NCBI GenBank assembly: GCA_021286925.1
Contig: JAJTBL010000083.1
Location: 1 to 7,427 of the forward strand
DNA: 7,427 bases
Direction of reading: 5' to 3'
From: Spirochaetia bacterium
GTDB lineage: Bacteria; Spirochaetota; Spirochaetia; Treponematales; Rectinemataceae
The position numbers and the translations under genes are program-made. The stretch's first letter is position 1. Each line of letters begins with the position of its first letter. Of this stretch, positions 1 to 6,503 are shown piece by piece. The notes beneath the pieces were generated by a model, which searched no databases, had not been told where the DNA came from, and saw only the letters and a list, made by a program, of their open reading frames with translations.

Positions 1-2
1 AT

Positions 3-569
3 CGGGCTGTCCAGACCTTCCAAAATCTGGGCATCGAGCCATGGAAACATGATTTATATAAGGAAGATTTTAATCCTGTCATGACACGGGACGAGCTTGG
101 AAAATTGCCTTCTACCGATACAAAGGTGCTTCTTTACACCCAGGAACTGATTGATTCGGATTTTCTGGTCTTCATTCATCCCGACTGGTGGGGTCAGCCT
201 CCCGCAATTCTGAAAGGATATATCGACCGGGTAATCCGCCCGCCTCACGCGTACGAGTATGACGAAAACGCGGAGGGGAGTCCTGCAACGGGAAAGCTTG
301 GCGGGAAAACCGGTATTGTTTTTACAACCGCGAACACCGATGCCGAGCGTGAGACTGCATATTTCGGCGACCCGCTTGAGAAAATCTGGACCCGCTGTGT
401 CTTCGGTTTCTGCGGTATCGAGAACAGCCGGCATGTCATGTTCAGCGTTGTCTCTACGAGCTCGCAGGCTCAGCGGGAAGCCTGGCTTGAGCAGGTTCAG
501 GATGTCATAGAAACAGCGGTTGCCGAAAAGCGATGTCTTGCCACAGACAGCCGCTCCGCGGTATCCTGA
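3..569 (+). CDS. Flavodoxin-fold NAD(P)H (quinone) oxidoreductase, 5' end cut by window edge
   Basis: Probably a cytosolic FMN/FAD-dependent NAD(P)H oxidoreductase of the flavodoxin_2 (NQO1/MdaB/KefF) family, reducing quinones or similar acceptors. The frame is open from base 3, and 188 residues are visible. The ATG at 81 is internal, because family-like sequence (RAVQTFQNLGIEPWKHDLY) lies before it, so only about 20 residues (beta1 and the phosphate loop, usually 'YAHP..SFN') are missing. Diagnostic stretches are the active-site loop HPDWWGQPPAILKGYIDRV near 176-234, the flavin-contacting TTANTDAERE, and FGDPLEKIWTRCVFGFCGIE, typical of the family's C-terminal half. Its stop is five bases before rpiB on the same strand, so the two are probably co-transcribed. 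The family is clear. The substrate is not: it could be a general quinone reductase, an azoreductase-like enzyme or an ancillary subunit of a K+ efflux system. Confidence 0.88.
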   Translation, partial: RAVQTFQNLGIEPWKHDLYKEDFNPVMTRDELGKLPSTDTKVLLYTQELIDSDFLVFIHPDWWGQPPAILKGYIDRVIRPPHAYEYDENAEGSPATGKLGGKTGIVFTTANTDAERETAYFGDPLEKIWTRCVFGFCGIENSRHVMFSVVSTSSQAQREAWLEQVQDVIETAVAEKRCLATDSRSAVS

Positions 570-574
570 ATTTC

Positions 575-1009
575 ATGAAGATAGTCATTGCGAATGATCA
601 CGGCGCGGTAGAGCTGAAAAAGCGGATTGCAGAATGGCTCGCCAGGGAAGGACACAGCGTGACCAACCTCGGTGTGGATGTTGAAGAACGGGTGGATTAT
701 CCGGACCAGGCTGAAAAAGCCGTTCAGGAATTTCAGAAAGGCGGTTACGACCTGGGTATCGTTCTCTGCGGAACCGGCATTGGAATTTCCATCGCGGCGA
801 ACAAGCACAAGGGTATCCGCTGTGCCTTGATTCACGATTCCTTCACAGCCCTCATGGCCAAACAGCACAATAACGCCAATTTTTTAGCGCTCGGCGGAAG
901 AGTCAGCTACCAGGAGCCGCCGGAAACCCTTCTCAAGGTTTTCCTCGATGCCGAATTTGAAGGCGGACGCCACAGCCAGCGGGTCGCCAAACTGGACGCC
1001 CTGCTGTAA
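575..1009 (+). CDS. rpiB: Ribose-5-phosphate isomerase B (RpiB/LacAB family)
   Basis: Interconverts ribose 5-phosphate and ribulose 5-phosphate in the non-oxidative pentose phosphate pathway. At 144 residues it has the usual family length. Visible motifs are the N-terminal ANDHG (Asp8/His9, sugar-ring contacts), DYPD at 41-44, the catalytic-cysteine loop LCGTGIGISIAANK (Cys65, enediol proton transfer), QHNNAN around His98 and the phosphate-contacting GGRH at 130-133. The start was chosen at ATG 575, because the protein then begins MKIVIANDHG as expected. An ATG at 533 would add 14 unrelated residues inside the preceding gene. No convincing Shine-Dalgarno sequence precedes it, and the gap to the upstream stop is five bases, so translation probably depends on coupling to that gene. 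LacA/LacB-type or allose-6-phosphate isomerases are relatives, but the intact Cys loop and lone copy favour RpiB. Confidence 0.95.
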   Translation: MKIVIANDHGAVELKKRIAEWLAREGHSVTNLGVDVEERVDYPDQAEKAVQEFQKGGYDLGIVLCGTGIGISIAANKHKGIRCALIHDSFTALMAKQHNNANFLALGGRVSYQEPPETLLKVFLDAEFEGGRHSQRVAKLDALL

Positions 1010-1034
1010 AACGCCGTTTTATCAGGTTTCATGA

Positions 1035-1223
1035 AGAGAGAATGAGCCAAAGGCAGCGGAGGGTCTTGCGGATTTGCCCAATGTCGTCATGACACCGCAT
1101 ACGGCAAGTGCTACGTTCGATTCAAGAAACGGCATGGCAGTTACGGCGGCAACGACCCTGATCGCCATGATCGAAGGCCGGCGCCCGCCCGACTGCATCA
1201 ATCCCCAGATTTACAGCTCGTAA
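1035..1223 (+). pseudogene. C-terminal remnant of a D-2-hydroxyacid dehydrogenase (glyoxylate/hydroxypyruvate reductase type)
   Basis: An open stretch of about 62 codons, with no plausible start, reads as the end of a D-isomer-specific 2-hydroxyacid dehydrogenase. It begins ENEPKAAEGLADLPNVVMTP, continues HTASATFDSR and closes with an EGRRPPDCINP-type tail. In intact relatives this is the segment after the 'DV(Y/F)' strand: the EP motif, the PH carrying the catalytic histidine (His codon 1098-1100), the SAT....R helix cap, and the final helix and tail. The frame meets a TGA at 1032-1034, and I see no NAD-binding GxGxxG domain upstream, because rpiB ends at 1009. About four-fifths of the gene is therefore missing. 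The stop (TAA 1221-1223) overlaps the 3' end of the convergent beta-CASP gene by 13 bases, suggesting an old tail-to-tail arrangement. Family assignment is by motif recognition. That it is dead is inferred from the absent start and domain. Confidence 0.82.
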
Positions 1224-2626
1224 ATTTCGCCCTTTTTGACGATTTGAGCTGACCTGACGCCGGCTGCGAGAACCTTTTCCTGTATGGCTTCGAGCGCTTT
1301 GGACTCGCCATGCACCAGGAAGATTTTTCTCAGCCGAGCCTTGTCGGTGTGTTCCAGCCAGGCCAGCGTCTCTGCATAATCCGCGTGCGCCGAAAACGCG
1401 TCGATTTCTTCTATCGCCGCGTTAACCCGGTAGAAATCGCCGTGGATTCGAACTTCAGAAGCTCCATCCTTTAATTTTCTGCCCAGTGTTCCTTCCGCCA
1501 TGTAGCCGACAATCAGCACCGTGTTGTTTTTATTTTCTATCGTGTGCATCAGATGGTGCTGAATTCTGCCGAATTCGCACATGCCGTCAGCGGAAATGAT
1601 GATCATCGGCTCCTTTGAAGCATTCAGCAGTTTGGAGTCTTCGACCGTGCGGGAAAAATGAAGACCCGCAAAGCCGAAGGGATTGTCGGAATGTTTGGTA
1701 AAGGCATCGTTGGTTTCCTTGTCATAGCATTCCGGATGAATCTTGAAGATCGCAGTGGCATCGACCGCCATGGGTGAGTCCACCCAGATAGGCAAATCAG
1801 GAATTCTGCCATCATCAAGCAAAAGGTGAAGGTTGAAAATAAGCTCTTGGGTCCGCTCAACGGCAAAAGCGGGGATGACGATCTTGCCGCCCCGGGCAGC
1901 TGTCTTGCTGACAATGTTCGCGAGGTGCTCCATCGCGTCTTTCGTCTCCTCATGGAGCCGGTCGCCATAGGTGCTTTCCAGCACCAGGTAATCGATATCG
2001 GTCAGAAACTCCGGATCCCTGATAATCGGCTTGCCGTTCCGGCCCAGATCCCCTGAAAAACCGATAACCGTCACCCGGCCGTTTTTTTCCTTTACTGTCA
2101 TCCTGACCAGCGCCGAGCCGAGAATATGCCCCGCGTCGAAAAACTCGATGCTGACCCCATCAGCGACGGTCAGTTTCTGGTGATAATTGATGGTAATGAA
2201 ACGCTCGAGCGTCCTGACGACATCCATGTCATCATACAGAGGCTTGAAGCTGAATTTTTCATTCTTTTTCTCGGCCTGACGGGACAGATAGTCCGCATCC
2301 CGCGCCTGGATATGCGCCGAGTCCATCATGACCAAGTTGGCCAAATCCCGCGTCGCCGATGTCGAAAAAATGTTGCCGGTAAACCCATGTTGGGGAAGCA
2401 TGGGCAAAAGCCCGCAATGATCGTAGTGGGCATGGGTCAGAACTACGGCATCGAGAGAATCTGCCGGCAAACCCGAAAGAAAATCTCTGTTTTTCGCGTC
2501 AGCGGCATCGCGTTTACCCTGAAAGGCTCCGCAATCCACAAGAACCCGAACCCCATCCACCTCAACCAGGTGTTTTGAACCAGTTACCTCGCCGGCAGCG
2601 CCAAGCGAACGAATCGATATGCTCAT
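1211..2626 (-). CDS. Beta-CASP metallo-beta-lactamase-fold protein, probable ribonuclease (YSH1/CPSF73-like)
   Basis: Probable zinc-dependent cytosolic RNase of the metallo-beta-lactamase/beta-CASP group, like bacterial TTHA0252-type proteins; 471 residues fits. The lactamase fold supplies VLTHAHYDHCG (His65, His67, Asp69, His70), FDAGHILGS (His167) and FSGDLGR (Asp193). Beta-CASP features follow: LESTYGDR (Glu217, motif A), the helix-capping PAFAVERTQELIF (252-264), SADGMCEFGRIQHHL (345-359), FSAHAD (His413, motif B) and FLVHGE (His439, motif C). All the expected metal ligands are present, so it is likely active. The ATG at 2626 gives MSISIRSLGAAGEVTGS, the normal N terminus; the ribosome binding site is weak (AAAGG about 14 bases upstream). 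It diverges from the rRNA methyltransferase gene and ends over the dehydrogenase remnant. Substrate is unknown. An exo/endoribonuclease role in RNA turnover is the family inference; DNA repair nucleases of the SNM1 branch are less like it. Confidence 0.93.
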   Translation of the reverse strand: MSISIRSLGAAGEVTGSKHLVEVDGVRVLVDCGAFQGKRDAADAKNRDFLSGLPADSLDAVVLTHAHYDHCGLLPMLPQHGFTGNIFSTSATRDLANLVMMDSAHIQARDADYLSRQAEKKNEKFSFKPLYDDMDVVRTLERFITINYHQKLTVADGVSIEFFDAGHILGSALVRMTVKEKNGRVTVIGFSGDLGRNGKPIIRDPEFLTDIDYLVLESTYGDRLHEETKDAMEHLANIVSKTAARGGKIVIPAFAVERTQELIFNLHLLLDDGRIPDLPIWVDSPMAVDATAIFKIHPECYDKETNDAFTKHSDNPFGFAGLHFSRTVEDSKLLNASKEPMIIISADGMCEFGRIQHHLMHTIENKNNTVLIVGYMAEGTLGRKLKDGASEVRIHGDFYRVNAAIEEIDAFSAHADYAETLAWLEHTDKARLRKIFLVHGESKALEAIQEKVLAAGVRSAQIVKKGEIYEL

Positions 2627-2671
2627 ACCTGAAAGATACCTTTATTGACGCTTGGAAGCAACCGCAGGCGC

Positions 2672-2699
2672 TTGAAGAAATCACGCAGGGCAGTATAGT
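2672..2699 (+). promoter_or_regulatory. Candidate sigma70-type promoter for rlmD
   Basis: TTGAAG (2672-2677), a 16-base spacer and TATAGT (2694-2699) lie just before the methyltransferase start at 2714. Transcription would begin near 2706, leaving a leader of only about eight bases with no Shine-Dalgarno sequence, so the mRNA would be almost leaderless. The same bases read on the other strand give TATACT (2697-2692), a possible -10 for the divergent beta-CASP gene, although no good -35 accompanies it. The call rests on consensus matching only; the 87-base divergent gap must contain at least one promoter. Confidence 0.4.
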
Positions 2700-2713
2700 A
2701 TCAATCGTGAAAC

Positions 2714-3964
2714 ATGGCTGATACCACCTTTCTTGTCAAAGTCGAAAAACTCGCCGCCGGAGGCGAGGGCATCGCATTCGCCGACGGGAAAGCCATTTTC
2801 ATCCCCTTTTCAATTCCCGGTGAGACAATTCGAATTCGACCTATAAAAGAAACCAGAGATTATATCCGCGCCGAAATCGCCGAAATTCTCACGCCGTCCC
2901 CGGACCGCACAGCGCCGGAATGCCCGCTCTACGGCATCTGCGGCGGGTGCAGTCTTCAGCATATCGAATACACAGCCCAACTCAGGCTCAAAGCGGAAGC
3001 TGCGAGGGAATCTTTTGTCCGTATCGGAAAATTCGACCCAGGCCCTCTGCCTGCGCATTCAGATAAGCCATACCACTACCGCAATCGGGCGCAATTCCAT
3101 CTGACCAGCGATGGCGGCATAGGCTTTATGAAGGCCGATTCAGATGAGGCGGTTCGTGCCGATTCAGGCTGTCCCATTTTGAAGCCCGCGCTCGACGCCT
3201 GGCTGAAAAGCGAAAACCGGAAGGCCAAGCCTGGCAAAGCCATGAAGCTGTATATTGACCAGCAGACCAGATTTATGGCTTTTGCTGATGATACAAAGAT
3301 TTATATAGAAGGAAAGGATAGAACCGCGAACGTTGTGCTCGCGGGGAGAAACTACCGGTTCCCGGTCAAGCATTTTTTCCAGAGCAACCTCGCCATGGCT
3401 GAACGGCTGATACAAGACATCGAATCGCGCCTGCCTGAGCCGGGCAAGCGTGCCGCGGACCTGTACGCCGGCGCCGGGCTTTTTTCAAAACTCCTCGCCG
3501 AGCGCTTTTCCAGCCTTTCCTGTATCGAAAACGACACGGTCTCGCTGGAGGCCGCGCGAGAAAACTGCCCTGGTCCAGGCACGCGGTTTTTCCCCATGGA
3601 TGTTGAAACCTGGGTCAGCCGGGAGCTTTCACGGACGGGAAAATCGGCACTATCGGCAGATGCTTCGGGATCAGCAGGCCCTGCTGCCCAAGCTCCGGCC
3701 AGCGCCTTCGACTGCGTCATCGCCGACCCGCCGCGTCAGGGCTTGCCGCCTATTCTGAAAACCTGGCTGACTTCAACAGCCATCAAAAAGTTTTTCTATG
3801 TTTCCTGCGACCATGTAACCCTTGCCCGCGACATCGGCGAACTGATCAAGAAGGGCTGGGAGCTTGAGTTGCTGGAATTGTATGATTTCTATCCGCAGAC
3901 AGGACATCTGGAATCGCTTGCTGTTCTGCGGCCTGCCGGGCACCGCGCAGGTATTGGAGCATAA
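2714..3964 (+). CDS. rlmD: RNA (uracil-5-)-methyltransferase, RlmD/TrmA family (probable 23S rRNA m5U1939)
   Basis: SAM-dependent enzyme making 5-methyluridine, most likely in 23S rRNA. At 416 residues it has the RlmD layout. An N-terminal TRAM domain (about 5-62, VEKLAAGGEGIAF) is followed by the [4Fe-4S] cluster motif ECPLYGICGGCSLQH (Cys70, Cys76, Cys79) with the fourth cysteine at DSGCPIL (Cys153). FFQSN (221-225) and the SAM loop DLYAGAGLFS (249-258) come next, then IADPPRQG (336-343). The catalytic nucleophile is Cys365 in FYVSCDHVTLARD, and the general base is Glu400 in QTGHLES. All key residues are present. Residues about 309-332 are an Ala/Ser/Gly-rich insertion just before the DPP strand and look like a flexible loop. 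The ATG at 2714 has no Shine-Dalgarno sequence, yet the reading frame needs it for the TRAM domain. Target position (U1939 versus U747 or tRNA U54) cannot be proven from sequence; the iron-sulfur motif argues against TrmA. Confidence 0.92.
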   Translation: MADTTFLVKVEKLAAGGEGIAFADGKAIFIPFSIPGETIRIRPIKETRDYIRAEIAEILTPSPDRTAPECPLYGICGGCSLQHIEYTAQLRLKAEAARESFVRIGKFDPGPLPAHSDKPYHYRNRAQFHLTSDGGIGFMKADSDEAVRADSGCPILKPALDAWLKSENRKAKPGKAMKLYIDQQTRFMAFADDTKIYIEGKDRTANVVLAGRNYRFPVKHFFQSNLAMAERLIQDIESRLPEPGKRAADLYAGAGLFSKLLAERFSSLSCIENDTVSLEAARENCPGPGTRFFPMDVETWVSRELSRTGKSALSADASGSAGPAAQAPASAFDCVIADPPRQGLPPILKTWLTSTAIKKFFYVSCDHVTLARDIGELIKKGWELELLELYDFYPQTGHLESLAVLRPAGHRAGIGA

Positions 3965-3966
3965 CC

Positions 3967-3993
3967 AGGCTGTCATGGTTTCATGATCAGCCT
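3967..3993 (+). promoter_or_regulatory. Stem-loop between rlmD and pyrBI
   Basis: AGGCTG-TCATG (3967-3977) pairs with CATGA-CAGCCT (3982-3993), with GTTT as loop and one bulged T (3987). The stem has eleven pairs and begins three bases after the rlmD stop. A partly competing outer pairing, ACCAGG (3964-3969) with CCTGGT (4002-4007), reaches to just before the pyrBI ribosome binding site. No T run follows, so this is not a standard intrinsic terminator. It could be an mRNA processing site, a stabilising 3' end or a control element for pyrBI. The pairing is visible; its function is unknown. Confidence 0.45.
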
Positions 3994-4010
3994 GATTCAT
4001 TCCTGGTATG

Positions 4011-4019
4011 AGGAGGAGG
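4011..4019 (+). promoter_or_regulatory. Strong Shine-Dalgarno sequence for pyrBI
   Basis: Three AGG repeats, AGGAGGAGG, lie 4-7 bases before the ATG at 4024, a near-perfect anti-16S match and one of the two strongest ribosome binding sites in the window. It fixes the pyrBI start at 4024 and implies efficient translation whether or not the gene is read from the rlmD promoter. Confidence 0.85.
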
Positions 4020-4023
4020 CATC

Positions 4024-5604
4024 ATGAAACGGAACGGCCCATTTAAGGGAAGAACGATCGCGGTCGTCAACGATCTCTCGATCGATGAACAGCGGTATCT
4101 GTATCAGAAAACCCGCGAACTGAAGCACCTGGTATCCACAGGCGGCGACTATCGGCACTTCAAACTCAATGATCCGGACTACCAAGTGTATCTCATTTTC
4201 ATGGAAGACTCGACACGGACCCGTGAATCATTCAGGAATGCCTCGAAATTTCTCGGTGCGCGAACCAACATCTTCGATGCAGCCTCCAGTTCCTTCAATA
4301 AAAACGAATCCATCACCGATGCCATAAAAATGCTCTACGGCTATTCGAGCGATTCGTGCTTTATCATGCGGACAAAGCTCGAAGGCACCTGCCGCTGGCT
4401 GGAAGAAGCGCTTGGCCGCTATGCCGAAATTTCAGGCGGTCCCCTGCCCGCTTTCATCAACGCCGGCGACGGCAAGCATGAGCATCCCACCCAGGAATTC
4501 CTCGACGAGTTTACCTTCCTGGAAAAATTGAACTGGAACGACGACCACATCCATATCGCGCTGGCAGGGGACCTCTACCATGGGCGCACCGTCCACTCCA
4601 AGGCTGACGGACTCAAAGTGTTCCGCAATGTCGAAGTGGATCTGATCGCTCCCGAGCTCTTGTCCATGCCCAGCTACTATGTTGAAAAAATGAGGGCCAA
4701 CGGCTTCCAGGTGAGGATCTTCGAATCGATCGACGAATACCTGGCGAATGGCAAGGTCGCCTCCATCTGGTATTTTACCCGCCTCCAGCTCGAACGAATG
4801 GGCGAAGCCATTCTCGAACGCACGCCATTCCTGCGCAACAGCGTCACTTTCAGAAAAGACATGCTCGGGCTTCTGCCGGAAAACACAAAATTCTACCATC
4901 CCCTGCCCCGCAACCGCGCGGCTCCCACCATCCCAACCTTCCTCGATGATCTGCCGCTGAACGGATGGGACGGCCAATCAGCCAACGGCTATTGGACACG
5001 GATTGTCGAACTCGGCATGGTGTCGGGCTTGCTGGGAGAGGACTTCAACGGCGCCTTTGCGATGGAACCCGCTATATCGGAGGATTTTGTTACCGAAATA
5101 AAACCTGAAGAGCACCGGAAACCCGAATACAAGGTCGGAATCAAGCCCGTTGAAGAAGGCATTGTCATCGACCACATTGCCAAAGGCAGACCTGTCGAGG
5201 AAATCTGGAACAATATCGAAGCGGTCCGCAAGATTCTGAAACTGAATGTGCGCTCAAGCCACGGCGTGTACCACTCCAACCTGGGACCGGACACCTTCAA
5301 GGGCATCATATCACTGCCGGACATCACGAGTTTCGGCGCCAAGGATCTGAAAAAGCTCGCGGCCATAGCTCCCGGCTGTACGATGAACCTGATTCGCAGC
5401 TCCAAAGTGGCAAAGAAATACCGTTTGGAAATGCCGCCTCGGATTTATGGCTTTGAGGAAATTTCCTGCAAGAACGAAAACTGCATTTCAAACCCAAAGC
5501 ACAACGAAGGGGTCACGACCGAATTCAGAAGAAAATCGGGCGGTACCTTTGTCTGCCGATATTGTGAACGGGAACATAATTTCCGGGAAATCTGGGATAT
5601 TTGA
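4024..5604 (+). CDS. pyrBI: Fused aspartate carbamoyltransferase, catalytic PyrB plus regulatory PyrI in one chain
   Basis: Joins carbamoyl phosphate and L-aspartate to N-carbamoyl-aspartate, the first committed step of pyrimidine synthesis. Of 526 residues, about 1-345 are the catalytic chain. Visible sites are STRTR (63-67, carbamoyl phosphate), Arg116, an 80s-loop equivalent SSFNKNE with Ser89 and Lys93, HPTQEFLDE (His154), GDLYHGRTVHS (182-192) and HPLPR (292-296). After a charged linker (about 350-370), a PyrI-like domain runs to the end: VEEGIVIDHI matches the nucleotide-binding strand of E. coli PyrI. The zinc site Cys482-x4-Cys487-x23-Cys511-x2-Cys514 keeps the exact E. coli spacing, and Lys464/Lys465 sit where an allosteric lysine is expected. 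Catalytic and effector sites thus look intact, and nucleotide feedback control is inferred. Such one-chain enzymes are known, for example in Thermotoga and treponemes. It lies 59 bases after rlmD and ends in its own terminator. Confidence 0.96.
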   Translation: MKRNGPFKGRTIAVVNDLSIDEQRYLYQKTRELKHLVSTGGDYRHFKLNDPDYQVYLIFMEDSTRTRESFRNASKFLGARTNIFDAASSSFNKNESITDAIKMLYGYSSDSCFIMRTKLEGTCRWLEEALGRYAEISGGPLPAFINAGDGKHEHPTQEFLDEFTFLEKLNWNDDHIHIALAGDLYHGRTVHSKADGLKVFRNVEVDLIAPELLSMPSYYVEKMRANGFQVRIFESIDEYLANGKVASIWYFTRLQLERMGEAILERTPFLRNSVTFRKDMLGLLPENTKFYHPLPRNRAAPTIPTFLDDLPLNGWDGQSANGYWTRIVELGMVSGLLGEDFNGAFAMEPAISEDFVTEIKPEEHRKPEYKVGIKPVEEGIVIDHIAKGRPVEEIWNNIEAVRKILKLNVRSSHGVYHSNLGPDTFKGIISLPDITSFGAKDLKKLAAIAPGCTMNLIRSSKVAKKYRLEMPPRIYGFEEISCKNENCISNPKHNEGVTTEFRRKSGGTFVCRYCEREHNFREIWDI

Positions 5605-5626
5605 GCCTGGCTTGGTTCAAGTTCGG

Positions 5627-5654
5627 GGCGCTTCGTGCTGAAGCGCCTTTTTTT
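5627..5654 (+). terminator. Rho-independent terminator after pyrBI
   Basis: GGCGCTTC (5627-5634) and GAAGCGCC (5640-5647) form a perfect eight-pair, GC-rich stem around the loop GTGCT, followed directly by seven T residues (5648-5654). It begins 22 bases after the pyrBI stop and works on the + strand only; the opposite strand has no T run after the stem. It separates pyrBI from the convergent rlmB unit. Confidence 0.95.
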
Positions 5655-5697
5655 CATACAATTCAAACCCTGCGGCCTTCACTTTGTTTTTTGCGGC

Positions 5698-5734
5698 TTT
5701 TACAGCGCCCCGCGCTTTTTACAGTCCCCCGCGC
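5698..5734. repeat. Imperfect tandem duplication across the rlmB stop codon
   Basis: TTTTACAGCGCCCCGCGC (5698-5715) is followed directly by TTTTTACAGTCCCCCGCGC (5716-5734). The copies differ by one extra T and two substitutions. The right copy holds the last rlmB codons and its TAA stop (5721-5719 on the - strand); the left copy lies just beyond the stop. This looks like a small slippage duplication. No function is evident. Confidence 0.6.
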
Positions 5735-6456
5735 TTTGCCGCGAACTCATACATGCAGATTGCGGCCGCGACGGAAACATTGAGCGAATCCACATGCCCC
5801 CGCATGGGAATGGCGATTGTCTCGTCAGCCTTATCGAGAAGCAGCCGCGAAACTCCATCTCCTTCATTCCCCAGGATAAAGCAGGTTTTGCCGGGAAAGT
5901 CGATTGAACCGAGCGGAGCGCCTTTCATGTCGGACGCATAGACCCAGAATCCGGCTTTCTGCAGTTTTTCAACCGCATCCGCGAGATTCTGAACCGATGC
6001 AACCGGGACCCAGGCTGTCGCGCCAGCGCTTGACCGCACCGCCGCTTCGGTCAGCGGAGAAGCCCGCCGCTTTGGAATTATCACAAGGTTGATGCCGAAC
6101 GCATCGGCCGAGCGAATAATTGCTCCCAGATTCTGGGGATCTTCGATATGATCGAGGATGAGAACGCAGGCACATGCAGGCATCTCATGCAGAAAATCCT
6201 CAAGACTGACCGATTTTTCCGCGCTTTCATCCTCTACAAGCAGCGCAATCCCCTTATTTTCAGGATCGATAGCATCCAATTTTTTCTGATCCAGCTTTTC
6301 CACGGGAATATGCAGTTTTTCCGCAGTTTCCAAAATGTCACGGGCCCGAGGACCGAGTTTTGCCGCCCCGGAACCTGTCGCAACAAGCAGCCGCACCTGC
6401 GAAGCTTGCGCGCGCAGAACTTCCTGAATTCCATGAAAGCTGGTCAAATATTTCAT
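5719..6456 (-). CDS. rlmB: RlmB/TrmH-type (SpoU) rRNA 2'-O-ribose methyltransferase
   Basis: SAM-dependent SPOUT enzyme, probably making 2'-O-methylguanosine in 23S rRNA domain V (G2251 in E. coli). From ATG 6456 it has 245 residues, the normal length. An N-terminal substrate-binding domain (1-75, MKYLTSFHGIQEVL) precedes three SpoU motifs: LDHIEDPQNLGAIIRSADAFG (101-121; Asn109, Arg115), LGNEGDGV (195-202; Glu198) and PMRGHVDSLNVSVAAAI (217-233; Ser224, Asn226), the knotted SAM site. Start choice is uncertain. ATG 6504 would add 16 residues with no family resemblance, but it overlaps the upstream stop as TGATG, suggesting coupling. ATG 6456 gives the expected N terminus. Neither start has a clear Shine-Dalgarno sequence. 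No promoter lies between it and the kinase-like gene, so it is probably the second gene of that operon. A tRNA Gm18 (TrmH) role is the main alternative. Confidence 0.93.
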   Translation of the reverse strand: MKYLTSFHGIQEVLRAQASQVRLLVATGSGAAKLGPRARDILETAEKLHIPVEKLDQKKLDAIDPENKGIALLVEDESAEKSVSLEDFLHEMPACACVLILDHIEDPQNLGAIIRSADAFGINLVIIPKRRASPLTEAAVRSSAGATAWVPVASVQNLADAVEKLQKAGFWVYASDMKGAPLGSIDFPGKTCFILGNEGDGVSRLLLDKADETIAIPMRGHVDSLNVSVAAAICMYEFAAKRGGL

Positions 6457-6503
6457 ATCAGCCAAAGTAGCAGAAGAAGGCCATGCGGAACAAGCTCCCG
6501 CCA

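Noticed and set aside
533..574. Alternative upstream start for rpiB.
   Set aside because: The extra residues come from the end of the preceding gene read in another frame and do not match RpiB, which starts MKIVIANDHG.
1007..1021. TAAAAC-GCC-GTTTTA palindrome at the rpiB stop as a terminator.
   Set aside because: The stem is short and almost all A-T, and the T run is part of the stem. It is too weak to call.
4008..4046. A 12-codon frame (MRRRHHETERPI, then stop) overlapping the pyrBI start, with three consecutive AGG arginine codons, resembling a leader peptide.
   Set aside because: The AGG codons are simply the Shine-Dalgarno repeat, the frame has no ribosome binding site of its own, and no attenuator-type terminator follows. 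Chance is the simpler reading.
4432..4977. Open frame of 181 codons on the - strand inside pyrBI.
   Set aside because: It is fully antisense to a gene with strong family motifs, shows no recognisable domain and has no ribosome binding site; it is a by-product of the opposite strand's codon pattern.
5704..5716. AGCGC-GGG-GCGCT hairpin just after the rlmB stop on the - strand as a terminator.
   Set aside because: It is only five pairs, has no T tract after it, and is a by-product of the small tandem duplication.
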